Origin: Alentia gelatinosa
Lineage: Eukaryota; Annelida; Polychaeta; Phyllodocida; Polynoidae
Reading direction: 5' to 3'
Length of the DNA stretch: 64,000 nucleotides
Assembly: GCA_950022655.1 (NCBI GenBank)
Contig: OX465581.1
Span: forward strand, 35,993,300 to 36,057,299
In this document: piece by piece, positions 23,566 to 35,195 of the stretch
Numbering within the stretch: position 1 is the stretch's first letter
How the letters are laid out: every line of letters begins with the position of its first letter
Made by a program: the position numbers and the translations under genes
Notes under the pieces: model-generated
The model's input: only the letters and a program-made list of their open reading frames with translations
Told to the model about the DNA's origin: nothing
The model's database searches: none

Positions 23566-25828
23566 GAAACAATAATTAAAATCAAGAAATGCATTGATAA
23601 TGTAGGTGACCCCTATTCTTTTCCTAATAAAAGCAGGCCATTAATGTGTTTCGTGTTTAGACAGCACTTGGTTTATGTAATATTCGATCTGTAGGTAAGA
23701 ACGGTCGGTAGATGGAGTTAAAGGAAATGCAATCAGGGAGTGAGAATATGAAAATCGTGGCCTCTTCGTTTAACATTAGATTAAAATCAGACGTCATCTA
23801 ACCATCGCTAACCTATCCCATCAGACGTTAGTGGCACACATTATCAAGAAGAAGCTCTCATAAAATCATATTAATCCTTGATTTGGATGTGTACTTTCGT
23901 CTCTTGATGTGGTATATCACAGCAGGTGCTGCCATCTGACGGGAATCGGTTGAGTTATCAGGCCTGTGGTTGTGTGGATTGTCGTCTGGGTTTGCCTCAC
24001 ATCTTCACATAGTAAAGGACTCTGTTTTCCGATGTCTTAATTTATACGTATCGTGACAGCTTCATTACTTTACTTAACCTGAACGCACTTAACACTCCCT
24101 GAGGTGAAAGAGGTGATGCTTAGAGCAGAAGTGAAATATGCTCTTACTTGTTAATTCAGTTCACTGTTTTATTGGTGGAGAAGTTGAATGTGTGAGCGAG
24201 ATAATTTGCACATGAACCTTTCTCGAGTCCATAGCAGCTAGCCAAAGGACAGCACAAGATAGAGTGTACCAATAAAGCCGTTGTATATTAATTTGACTAG
24301 TGCTGATTGAAGCGAGGACCAACATGAGCAATTATTCCGGTAAATAATGTAGTCCTCTATTGTGCGGATAGGAAGCACTTTACCTTGTTCCCAAACAGAA
24401 TTTCTTGATATTTAATAGTGATACTTTTGGTTATTTCTATTGTTTTTATTTTTAGTTATATGACAATATGTCTCTACTTTCACGTGCACATTATTCAACA
24501 GTCATAGAGAAGTGAAATTGATTTTTTTTTCAATAAAAATTCATGGTAAAGTTAAAAGAAGTCAGTATATGGATAGAGTTATATGGAGCATACATGATGC
24601 TGTCTGCCTTATGCATCTCCTCTTAACAGGATTTATTTGGTCAGGTCCAGTCATTGTACTCCCTTTCCTACTCACTATGGGACCCTTTCACCCTGAGCCG
24701 TATAATGCCATTTCTACTGCCGGGCATCTCGCTGTAATGTTTAGGCCTAATGGCTGGTGGCAGATTTATACGTATAGGGGACTCCCTGTGGATATTGGAG
24801 TAGCTTTAGTGCGGCTATTTGATTAACCTAGTTCAGTACTCGTCCGCCACGCGGCGCAGCGGTCGTCATACCGATGGACCTGGCAATGGGAGAGATCCTG
24901 GTCGTTCTCCCACACTGTCTCTCCTGACCTTCTCACTGGTGTAATTAGAGACTCCACAGAGACCACAGTGGAACTCTGTGTACTCCACCTTATACTCCAA
25001 ACTTTATATACCCTGAAAGAAAAGGCCATCGATGATTTTTATGCGTGATATTTATGCCTATTAAGAGAATTAAGATTGATTATGCACTTGGGGAAAGGTC
25101 TTAAGGTGAGTGATGGCAAAATAACAACGATTAGAGGCGACTAGAGTTACCTGTCAACACCAGGCCTGACAATTGCGTGAACTAACTATCCACAATGAGA
25201 CATGGGAGAAGCTAGTGGGCGCAGGTTTTCAGCTCCACTCAGTCTCAATACTATCAATGGAAGATGGACTATAAACATTACAAATGAATATTTCGGATTT
25301 GATTCTAAACAATATTTGAATTCTGAGAGGAGGTCTAGAGGTTCCTCGACACTATATATCTATGCAGTCAACTTAAGTTTAATTATGTTGATACATCGTC
25401 TCATCGAAGAAAAAAGAATGAATGAAAGTTAATATGGCAAACAGGTCCTACTCTGAAAAACGAAGAACGTCTCATTAAACAAATCCAAATTAATGAGACG
25501 TGGCTAAAACACCTGAGTAAGCCAGATATTGCCTTGAAAATGACAACTTCCAGACAGATGTGAATCCTGTTGCCAAAGTAGTCTCCAGGTAGCGATTGTT
25601 ATCAGTATGACAATAAGGGGCACCACCATAAGAACCTATCTCTGTTGTTTTCTCACTCTCCAGCACAGTATCTTACTGGAGTAAGGTTTACCAAGCATAT
25701 TTCTTGATGAGAAAAAGAGAAAAAAAAAAGACCATTAAACTTCTGATAACCAAGTCCATGTTCACAATAGATGTAATCATTTCGCCTTTCCACTTGACGT
25801 TGGAGACGTAAAGCAGTAGTGTTTATGC
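23566..25828. other. Stretch without recognised gene
   Basis: No supported exon. Notable small items are GATCTGTAG|GTAAGA at 23686-23700, a weaker fused splice-site sequence, and an 11-bp perfect stem ACGTCTCATTA / TAATGAGACGT at 25467-25477 and 25491-25501. The 104-codon frame at 24512-24826 shows no recognised domain. Confidence 0.5.
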
Positions 25829-26300
25829 AGGCGTGCAAGTTTGTCGACAAATGACGGATTTCCGACTTATCCTGCACACCGACAGCACTGCATTGTTAGA
25901 GTGGCATCTGTGTAGTTTCACATTTCATCTCTCTTGAATTACTAAAAGTAACAGTTTAATCTAGAGAGATTATAATCACGGACCTATATATACACCCAAG
26001 TCCGTGTTAGAATATATCAATTCATAGCCATTTTGTTCCAAGACCGTGCTATAAATGCAGCACTCGGCGTAGAGGTCTCAAAGTGACGCACGCTCCACAC
26101 GTCCGCTTATATTACTCCTTATTGTGCGCCGAGGTAATGTTGTTTGACAATGATTCAGTCTGCAGGACTGGAGAAAGACGTTATCAGGGATGCAGGTTTC
26201 CCGACAAATAACGGAAATCCGACATTTCATGTCCAGCGGCAACGCTAGAATGCATATGAACTCATAGCCGTTCTATTCCAACATAATGGCACAGGGTGAC
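25829..26300 (+). repeat. Dispersed repeat, family I copies 2 and 3
   Basis: Bases 25829-25905 (GCAGGCGTGCAAGTTTG, CGACAAATGACGGATTTCCGAC) and 26000-26055 (ATCAATTCATAGCC, TTGTTCCAA) correspond to the two halves of one copy. Bases 26184-26295 (CAGGGATGCAGGTTTCCCGAC through AACTCATAGCCGTTCTATTCC) form a second, more compact copy. Both match 13385-13515. Family I is therefore a dispersed CAGGGAT-starting repeat of about 110-130 bases, plausibly a hAT-like MITE remnant. Confidence 0.5.
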
Positions 26301-26353
26301 TGCTAGTTCTGATTTCATCCGCCATGGAATTGTCAGATAGGGCCATTGTAGTC

Positions 26354-26462
26354 GGGGGGGGGGGGGGGGGGGGCAACCACTGTAATCAGTTATAATTTTT
26401 AATAATAATGAGACAGGGCTAAAATTCTTCCATGGCAACACCCCCCCCCCCCCCCCCCCCCC
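26354..26462. repeat. Paired poly-G and poly-C runs
   Basis: A run of 20 G (26354-26373) and a run of 22 C (26441-26462) are separated by 67 bases, so the two can fold back on each other. Each is also a potential G-quadruplex strand. Their exact length is likely unreliable in any assembly. Confidence 0.75.
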
Positions 26463-26469
26463 GCAATAG

Positions 26470-29400
26470 TTGAATAAAAACCATTCATAATTGGGCCTGG
26501 CACCTGGTGTTTTAGCTGGCGTCCTGGGGGCAAGATGGCCGTCTCCACAGCACAATAGCTATGTGCCCTATACCACGACCCTTGATTACAGGCAGCTGCG
26601 GTTCGGTATATTTGATGGTGTGGGTCAGCAGCTATACGGAGATTGCTGCAGGAGTTTCCTCAATTGAACAGCAGGTGGACTGACAGTACGCCACCTGGTG
26701 TTCTGGGGCATGATTCTACTTCCTGTCAAATTCACTTTGCTCGGAGGTCTTTTGTGGCGCTTGCGCTTACTAGTCTCTGCTTCCATTCAATGACCTCACA
26801 CAGAGAAACGGGAAATGAAAATACATTTGGTATTAAAACAGGTGTAATTGTGAAAAGTTATGAAAGTCAAACAACTCATTTGTTGGGGGAAAATGGAAAT
26901 GTTAAATGAGCTTCAAAGACAATCCAGCTGTTTCATTTTGGCTCTATACCACTGTATAATGTGAATCTACAGTTGATTAGACTACTCTTTCGAATGAGCA
27001 CATGGGTCTTGGTGACAAAACAAAACCCTGCACCACATGAGGTGATTTCCACTGAAGAAAGTAATCCCAGAGACTATGCCTGATTTGACATCACAAATAA
27101 CAGGAATGGGTTATAGCACATGTATTTACCTTGTAATATGTGCATCTCTCCTTTATTTGTAAATTCTTTTCAAATTGCTCAAAATTTAGGATAAATGAAA
27201 AACTGGCGTATGGGGCAGATTCTACCTCAAGCAGGCAGTTTGATTCACAGACACAAGCAGGGCACAGAATCTATGGTGCGAGAATGTGTCATATTATGCT
27301 ACAGCAATGGTGGATCAGGCCTTAACGTATAATCCCACCTAGTATGGCTGTAAGAATATTATTCTCCCATCATATGAAATAAAAAACTTGAAATGTTTAT
27401 CAAATCATTTTCTTGAGGACAAACCTACAGGAAACCTTTTTAATTAGATATTTGCCGAAAATACTTCAAACACCTAAATATAAATATCTTTAATAATAGG
27501 TTAAAGAATTTTCTGTTGGAGCTTTGGTATCTTATAGTTGGGATTTTGTGGTAATGGATTGTATAAAGGAACTACAGCTTGTGAGTTCCTTAGCCTTGAA
27601 GGACATCACGTATACGACATTACTACAACAGGCGAAACCCTGAGGACTCCAGCGACCTTGTCACAGCTCTGTAATATAGGCAGCACGCCGACGAGTTATC
27701 TAACGCCGTGTAAGGCTCTCCTGCATGGTTCCATGGCAAGCCGTTCATATCCCAACCTTACAAGTTCAGGCAATATTATACTCGCGTGTTCTGTGTATGC
27801 AAAGAAACACTTTTGAATTTAGGTGATCTTAACTAGTCCTAGCATGGTAAAACAATGAGAAAAACTTTTTTTTTTCATTAAAAAAAACCCAACAAAATTT
27901 ATTATCGGAAATACCCAGCCTGAGACGTTGGTCTCAACGTACTCCCAGTTGAATTCCTGTCCCCTTACATTCGGTCGTCTTGGTATACAAGTGACATGTG
28001 ACCTGCACAACATATATACAATGGATTGTTTGATAGAGGTTTCATATTCACAACATGGCAGGTGCTCAAATTCCCATATAGTGCTAATTCTACTTTAACA
28101 GGAAGATGAGGACAGTATAGTAGTTGCTGTAAGTACTAGGGATATAGCTATGAACCTTTAGCTGGAGATGATTTTTTTTTATCTTATAAATTTTTCAGAG
28201 ATTGCCAAAGGTCCCTTCGTAAAATGTTCCTCTTGAGCGCTTCATGGTACTACACACTTCCTTTATATTGTTCAAATAATGTTTCGGTTTTTTTTGTGTT
28301 TTTTTTTAAAATGTTAACGTTTAAAGATTACTGGGGTTCCAAGCATATCACAGAAGGTCATAAAATCATCAGCCATTAGGAGCGGTTGCGTTTCGACCTA
28401 GTTGTTTGTCTGGTCTGTCTACATGATTACTGTAACAGTCCCAGTATAATACTTTAAATCTGAAATTGAACCACTGTGAGAATTTCCATCTGAGAAGGGT
28501 TGGATGATAATGGGATAAAGGAGGGTTTTTGTAAGGACTAACTCTCTTCTCTCACAGGGTTTCGGGGAGCAATTTATCGTGAGGATGAGGTATGATGTTA
28601 TTTTCCCCCTTCCTCACACTTTATGCTTACCCTAAAATTGAATCATAGGTAGATTTCATAGGGTAGGACTGTTAAAGGGACGCACTGGTATTTGAATGTG
28701 CTTAGCATGAAATCAGATTATGATGAATTAGATAAAGACTTGCCGAGTACTTATTCCAGCCGCTTGAAGTTCCCCATTGAGGGATGACGGAATGTTGTCA
28801 GTCGACAAGCCTTTTTGAAAGGAAGAAGAACTTTCCTCTATTCATCAGAGTTAAGGGAGAGTTAATGTGCTTAAAATGTGTATTAAATTATCACCATATT
28901 AAGGGGAAAATGGTAGTCAAGTAGGTTTCAGAATTTTCCACCTTTTTCTCTAGACGTTACTGGTATTTCTTGTCCCCTTCCCATAAGTTAGATTTTGAAT
29001 ATCCTTGGCCGAGGAAGAACAATTGATTAGAAGCATTGGAAGATACTTGAATCAAGACTGTTATGTTATTCTGTCCAGCTGAACTGGTATGCAAATGGAT
29101 CCGCCCTTTTTGAATAATGTATTATCTACTCTATAATACTATAGCCTCGTGGACTGACATATATGAATTGATATTGTGTGCGAGAGTGAATCACAGAGAG
29201 AAATATCTCAGACTTTTGTCGCCTAGAGGACTGCCATTCTAAATACAAGTCTGCGGTGACATTACCCATCAGCCCCACACCACCATTTGCCGCAAGACTC
29301 CGGAAATTAGCATTTGATTTTTTTGTGAGTAAGGCTGGTTAAGTGATAAGTCTCAGGCCATTCTCCAGCAGTGGTTAATTTCCCGCTTGGAAAGCTAGCC

Positions 29401-29564
29401 TTCTTTAGTATTCCCAGCCGGGGCGACGTTTGTGGAGAGAATTCCCTAGAAACGTGATTCTACTGGGCATTCTTAGAGCACCTCAGAGAGTTATACTGTC
29501 TACCAGGCATAGTTGGCGTGGCCTATACCATCTGATAGTAAGCGTATTGGTTCTTACTCACTGA
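26470..29564. other. Long stretch without recognised gene
   Basis: No supported gene or repeat copy across 3 kb. Short frames at 26643-26909 and 27538-27816 lack good starts and domains. Poly-T patches lie at 27860 and 28290. Confidence 0.5.
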
Positions 29565-29702
29565 CAGGGATGTTAGTTATCAATGTATCCATTGAAATTC
29601 ATGTTTTCATTTTCAGGATAAAAAATATTATTCCTTGTGTACTATTGACATATCAACTGATAAATAACCCAATTCAATCATAGCCCATGATCCCCACTGA
29701 CC
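29565..29702 (+). mobile_element. hAT-like MITE, family B copy 2 (shortened)
   Basis: Starts CAGGGATGTTAGTT and carries CATTGAAATTCATG, TTTTCATTTTCAGGATAA and ATTATTCCTTG, matching the left half of copy 1. The right half is short or deleted and the right terminus is uncertain. Confidence 0.5.
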
Positions 29703-30399
29703 CTACTCCACAGACCCAAGCAAAAACTTAAGCCTTCCGTTGATCCCTCGATTCCCCAGACTCTTTATTGCAATGGGAAATATTGCAATGTTTTTTTTCT
29801 GATCCCAACTTGCACCCTGTAACCCAGAGCAAGATGATTACTCCATCTCTGTTTTAATAGGAATGTGTATAATATGGCAATCTTACAGTGACAGAGTGTA
29901 AACTTAGGAGGCAGCTTTTGATTGTCAGGTATTAGAACGAACAGGTACTGGTACATTGGCAGTCAATTACCTTCTTGCCATTTCCTCAAGGTAAAATTAT
30001 AAGCAAGGAAGTACAGTAGTATAAAACGTTTGTTTCATCTCACCAAGGAGAGAGATTAGGTTACTTTCCCTGCAGCACATAACCATATTGATACATTAGC
30101 CAATAAAATGGCAAAATTTAGTGATTTCCGTGCTTATATTTCTAAGACATTTATTTCTTTTCTAATCTGTCCGAATATTATAGGATTTTATTGATTATTA
30201 CTCTAACTGAATGAAATGAACGAAATGAATATATCATTATCAACGGTGCTCGGAGAAATCATGCTGTGGTAGCAAATTCAATACCTAGTGGCTTCATGTC
30301 AGGATGAAAGAGATCATTTTCTCTCTATTATCGAAATAAAGATGTCATTCCAGGATTGTATGTGAAGCTTCTTCATCTTGGTATACTCTTGACAACTAT
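29703..30399. other. Stretch without recognised gene
   Basis: Nothing recognised apart from ordinary AT-rich sequence. Confidence 0.55.
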
Positions 30400-31028
30400 T
30401 ACTATATACCCATGACGTATATGCTGTAAATACGCACTGTTTCACCATATAATGTTAAAAAAACTATACGGAACCCAGTTCCATATGCATAGACTAAAAC
30501 ATTTTATGTTATCAATTTCGGGTATATGATAAATGTGGAACGACCGCACCATGCAGTACAAGCCACAAAACTCGATGGGAATTTCTGGTTGGCATGGACC
30601 TCAATTCCCATCTGGTTTTGTTGCTTGTACAGCATGGCCAGGTCGTTCTAGATAACTACTGTATCAAGCTCTTAACACGTTTTTATATAAAACACCCTGA
30701 CCATACTGTACAAGCTACAAAACGAGATGATAATTTATGGGTCGTAGGGAATGAGGCGTTTACGCCGAGTGCTGCACGAACTGTAAGTTATCATCGAGTT
30801 TGTAGCTTGTTCAAGCATGGTGAGTCGTGGGTATTTATCATATACCCAAAATCAATAAAACAAATACCTTAATTTGGCTAATAACTAATATTCTAATTAA
30901 TTTATTAAATGGCGTGTACGGAACAGTGTTCCATATTTTGCCATATGGGACACTGTTCTGTATGGTATTTTTACGTTATGTGGCGAAACTATCCGTATTT
31001 ACAGTATAAACGGCATGGGTATATAGTA
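30400..31028. mobile_element. 629-bp foldback element
   Basis: The two ends are long inverted repeats of about 65 bases, beginning TACTATATACCCATG at 30400 and ending CATGGGTATATAGTA at 31028. The similarity continues inward: GGGTATATGATAAAT at 30521 has its complement at about 30828-30842. Inside are two further hairpins made from one 45-base unit, ACCATGC-GTACAAGC-ACAAAAC-GATG, present four times in alternating orientation (arms near 30541-30585/30601-30650 and 30691-30735/30785-30830). A smaller hairpin lies at 30914-30964. No transposase is encoded; the two frames inside are by-products. This fits a foldback-type MITE. Confidence 0.75.
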
Positions 31029-31061
31029 AACATTATCATTTCTACGAAGGTGATCTAATTG

Positions 31062-31334
31062 CTATCTGAGCAGCATTACTGCACTTCCCTGCCGTGTGGC
31101 TGAGGGTGGCTCCGGCGAGCAGGGAACGACTTGGTCCAGCAGCCCTGCCCCACTGTGAGCAGCTTGGAGTAACTGCGGGCAGCTGGAAGTGGTTGTGCTA
31201 AGACTTGATGTTATCGGCTCGAGCCTGGCCTGAGGGTCTGGCGGGCTGAGAGCATGGTTAGTCCGTGCCGCAGAGCCGCCTCGCTTCATCCCGCTCGTCT
31301 TAAAGGTACATCCATGCCTCTTGGTGGCGGTCAT
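31062..31334 (-). CDS. Weak ORF in a GC-rich patch
   Basis: A minus-strand ATG (AAATGAC, A at -3) opens 90 codons in a GC-rich patch set in AT-rich DNA. The product starts MTATKRHGCTFKTSGMKRGG and is Ser/Pro/Thr-rich, with no recognised domain or membrane segment. It could be a small first exon or GC-driven chance. There is no clear donor. Confidence 0.15.
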   Translation of the reverse strand: MTATKRHGCTFKTSGMKRGGSAARTNHALSPPDPQARLEPITSSLSTTTSSCPQLLQAAHSGAGLLDQVVPCSPEPPSATRQGSAVMLLR

Positions 31335-31983
31335 TTCCTCACACCACTCATCTGGCTAATGGTATCACTTGAGGTCAGGGAGATGTTTTTCCTCCGTGCC
31401 ATAACCACTCGCATTTAGATCAGACTTGCCCAAGTCTGTGCTTATTTTCCTGGTTTAAAAAAATAGAATATTGGGAGTGGTGCGTTAATTTCTATGAAAT
31501 ATTATACATGTTATGCACCTGAGTGATTACGGACCAGTCACGACGGTAGCTCCCCCCGACCTCTTTGATAATACACCCTCTCATTATGCTAACAAGGACA
31601 CAGCGGAGGCGGATGATAAAATACTCCCTGGCTTTGACATGCAATAATTAATCCGTTGCGTGTGCTTGGTACTCTGCATGTTCATAGACAGAGCGCTCAT
31701 AGCCTATTGCTGTTGCCTCCTCCTCTTGCATTTAAGTAACCATATTCTGGCCATAAGTATGGTAGGCTCTATGAAGGAAAATATGCTCTTGTAGCCATTA
31801 ATATACTTTAAAGCAGAGGTAATACATTGGCCCTAATCTGGCGAATATCATAAAGGATAGACTTTAATATTTTAAAATCGATAAAATAATTCCTTCCTGA
31901 CCCGCTGCTGATTTTCTGATATTATTCAAAAGCTCATACTATACTAAATTCTTCACCCTGGCCATCATTCTTCTGTATGCGCC

Positions 31984-32016
31984 CCCGGAGCATACAGTAT
32001 ATTTGTATGCTCCGGG
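31984..32016. other. Perfect 12-bp stem hairpin
   Basis: CCCGGAGCATAC (31984-31995) is exactly complementary to GTATGCTCCGGG (32005-32016) across a 9-base AT-rich loop. No surrounding element was identified. Confidence 0.7.
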
Positions 32017-32129
32017 TATGCCCATTCACACTCCCCATGTCTTTTCTATGGACACTTTGAGTTAGGTGGATGATAAAATGGCGTTTCACACCATTGCAGA
32101 AGGTAGCAGCGCAGCATAGCACGTAATCC

Positions 32130-32450
32130 GCGCTGGGTTGTTGGGCGCTGTGATTCCCAGCCTAACGCTGCGCCTCATCGTTCATGCTTTATGGAACACT
32201 CCCCTTTCGTGTCATGCCGGTGGGCGCTTATATTCCGCGGGGCATTTATCAGCAATATAGGAGTCACCTGTCGGGGACTCGTTACCTCACAGAGACTGGG
32301 TGCGCTTTGGTGGGGCTGCCTACTGGCGAAAGCGAGGCTGAGTCTAGAGATACACCCAGCTATGATGTCACCTCACCTGAATGGCCGTACGCATGCGCAA
32401 ACGCAGTGACTCGCACCTGCTCAGGAGCAGCTCTGATAAAATAACGCGAT
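32130..32450. promoter_or_regulatory. GC-rich, promoter-like island
   Basis: A GC/CpG-rich patch with ACGCATGCGCA, an NRF-1-like core, near 32388-32400. The plus frame from 32184 is open for 86 codons but has no domain. Just after it, CACCTCACAG followed by AATGGAGACTCAG|GTAAAG could delimit a 13-base micro-exon, which I regard as chance. Confidence 0.25.
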
Positions 32451-33939
32451 GTTTTTCACCTCACAGAATGGAGACTCAGGTAAAGCCTACTGTCTTGCAT
32501 TGCCAGGCTTGTCTGTCTGCTGCTACCCTGTGAGTCGGTGGACGAGAATTTTTTTCTCCTTTTATTTTCCCAGTCCTAGTTTTCAGTGTTAAATGTTGCT
32601 CCAGCCTCATTGGCTTTTCTAAAAAGCCCTGATTAATTGATTGAGAGAAAGGATTTATAAGATATAGTTCATTAGCGTCAGCTTTGAGACTAAGTAATGT
32701 ATTCACCCCTCATATCTTATGAGGCTTGAACAGCTGTCCTTTACGAAGGAGGGAAGCTCCACTGGAAAATTACCTCTGAATACACAGTTATAAAGTATGG
32801 CTGTATTGACTAGTAGTGACATGTAAGTAATCAGTATATGTTAATTGAATATCAACTTGTTTTATACATGTTAAGTGCATGCGTAAATAAGTGACGGCGA
32901 TTTTATGTGCCCAGCATTGACAGCAAACCAGCCCTGTTGGGACAGGGCTGATTACACTGGCTACATTGAGCCCTCAGTGCAGCTTGCAGATTAGAATCTG
33001 GTCGCCGGACGACGGTCTTGTATAACGAAAAGATTATTCTCGATTCATTCCGACCACCGGATCAATGGGAATCTTTGCAAAAACGGTCAATACTTTAGAC
33101 TTTACACATCCAATTAATGATGAAATATGGTGGTTTTTGGTCTTAGTCATATAAATATATCCTATTAGGAACACTATGCAAACACATAAAGGTAGGCCTC
33201 TATTTAAACATACCGCCATGGTGAACTACAAAGTGCGCTATTTGATTACTGATCTTCGGCTGTGGTTCAAGGTCCATTGCCAGTTGATGTGAACACATGT
33301 CTGAAACTGAAACCCTGTAAAGACAAAGCGAAAGTGGTGATTATATTACCCAAACAGGTTCAGTGGGATTAACGATGAGTACAATTGCTACCAGAGACAT
33401 CAGCTGAGGTTCTCAGACGAGTGAAAAGATAATTGTGACACCTGAATAAAGAAATTAAGAGAGAATACTCGGATACAAAGTTGTGAATATCACATTAGCT
33501 TATCAAAATATAAAGTTCTGTTGTTGCAAACACTATTAAATATAATTGCATATTCGGCAACATAAACTCAACTAATAGTTGAATATCATACATATGCATG
33601 TGTATTTCAAAAATGTCATTGAGTTTAGTTGGTCTTTATTTTTAAAAGCAGTAGTTTTCATGGTTTGGAACGGTAAAGTAGGTATTTCACCAGGATGTGT
33701 GATCTACACAGATGCAGGACTTGCTAGGTCGGTATGAATCATGATAGCATGATTCGCTGGTATAAGAGTCCTGTGTGAGTGATAATAAGGGCTCCACTCA
33801 TAGGGGCAATGGGGATAGCAGATCTTATAAGGACCAAGTAATTTTTTCCAACCACGGCGCCCTTAAAACGCCATTGGAACGGAAAAAATTCACTCACATA
33901 CTACGAGACACTGTCCAATCCTATCAGTAAAAAGAAGTC
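32451..33939. other. Stretch without recognised gene
   Basis: No supported gene. A short stem, CAGCCCTGT/ACAGGGCTG, lies at 32929-32950. Confidence 0.55.
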
Positions 33940-34195
33940 GTGCTGGTGGAATCCGCACTTGAGACACCGGTCTCTCGCCACTCTTTGGCCTTTGGTAAGC
34001 GCTATTGTCATGGTAACCTGGCCTCGTTTCCGTCGTCAGTGTCTCGCGACATGGCGTCTGTAGCAGAGAGCGGTCTGAGTAGATTCAGTAATTGGCCCTC
34101 AGATGGCGCTGTCACAGGTCCTACTGCGCAGGCGCAAACAAACACATTTCCGGGCGGCCCACTTCCGGCGCCTCACCACGTCGAAAATTGAACTT
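33940..34195. promoter_or_regulatory. Promoter-like island with NRF-1 and ETS motifs
   Basis: Within 200 bases the sequence has TTGTCATGGTAAC, an imperfect X-box (34004-34016), ACTGCGCAGGCGC (34122-34134, NRF-1-like), and TTTCCGG and CACTTCCGG (ETS-type). These are the classic components of a housekeeping CpG promoter. Possible starts exist on both strands: plus GACATGGCGTCTG opens about 46 codons to a stop, and minus GCCATGTCGCGAG opens 14. Neither meets a good donor, so the gene it might serve is unclear. Confidence 0.4.
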
Positions 34196-35063
34196 GCATC
34201 TAGTTAAGGCTGCTGATTTAATTCATGATTATGTCCCTTTCTAATTCGTTAAGGGTTTTACCAAACACAGCGTTATGTATTGACTTAGGATTTCTGATTC
34301 TAACAGATATTCACAATGGAATATTTTTAGAAGACAGTGGAGCAGGATGAGAGGAGGGGATGCTTTTACATTAGGGTCCCAGAATGGTACCAACTGTTGG
34401 CATTTGTGCCACGTTTAGACCGGGAAATTGCAAAGTCTCAGTCCAACTGTATTGTAAATGTACATCTCACACAAAGTTTTCGATATTTCATGTAAAGCGT
34501 ATTTGGGACTTTGACCGATTGACCCTACAGCCCGCCACCTACCTCAGTCCTCGCCCCGTCAAAGAACACCAACTGAACTAAGAACTTTGCGCTAGTTTAG
34601 TTTAAGATAATACATTTAATAGTCATCCAATATGTCCTTGTATATTTAATTTCCTTGTTTGATGTATTTCAGGGGATATGATAATTATATATATTACTTC
34701 TAACAGAATCTTGTGTTTGGCCATCAGTATATGTTTAAATGATATCTTATTGGGTTTCACATGGTAGACAGACACCACAGTGCACAGGAGAAGGTTCAAA
34801 GTCAAAGACTTGAGCAAGTCTACCTGGATCCATGAATGGTGTTTTCATGCGTCAAAAATCCCCAGTTTTTCAGGTGTCCCTGTCCAATCCCACCAAACGC
34901 ATCATCAGCTGATGACTCCAACACTTATAAAAAGAAACAAAAAGAACAAGGCAGGGAATAAAACAAAGTCCGGCCTGTGCACCACAGACCATTTGCCTTG
35001 TGCCAATATTTGAGAAGTTTTTTTTTTACTGGTCTCCAAATAAATAATGGAGGAGTGTCACAG
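34196..35063. other. Stretch without recognised gene
   Basis: Nothing recognised other than ordinary AT-rich sequence. Confidence 0.5.
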
Positions 35064-35195
35064 GTAGTTCCCTGTTGGTGCCACGGTGAGGTAGTCGAGA
35101 TTACCGTAGCCTCGCATCCCCATGGACATTCTCACGCGGCCGCGCAGGTTCCTCCTGAGGAACGACCCTTTCTGCAAATTCGTACCGCCACCAGG
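35064..35195 (+). CDS. Candidate internal or alternative first exon
   Basis: Ends at a strong donor, ACCAG|GTAAGT, and is GC-rich with a CpG cluster. With the acceptor GTGTCACAG|GT it reads VVPCWCHGEVVEITVASHPH and on for 44 codons (phase 0 in, phase 2 out), including an HPHGHSH patch. A second frame has a well-placed ATG at 35122, giving MDILTRPRRFLLRNDPFCKF then VPPP, ending in phase 1. The second looks more protein-like to me. I recognise neither, and the two readings exclude each other. Confidence 0.25.

Noticed and set aside
24512..24826. A 104-codon plus frame with hydrophobic stretches
   Set aside because: No recognisable family, AT-rich start region and no promoter or splice context.
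32450..32485. A 13-base micro-exon between CACAG and GTAAAG
   Set aside because: Too short to judge, and the upstream frame stops before it.
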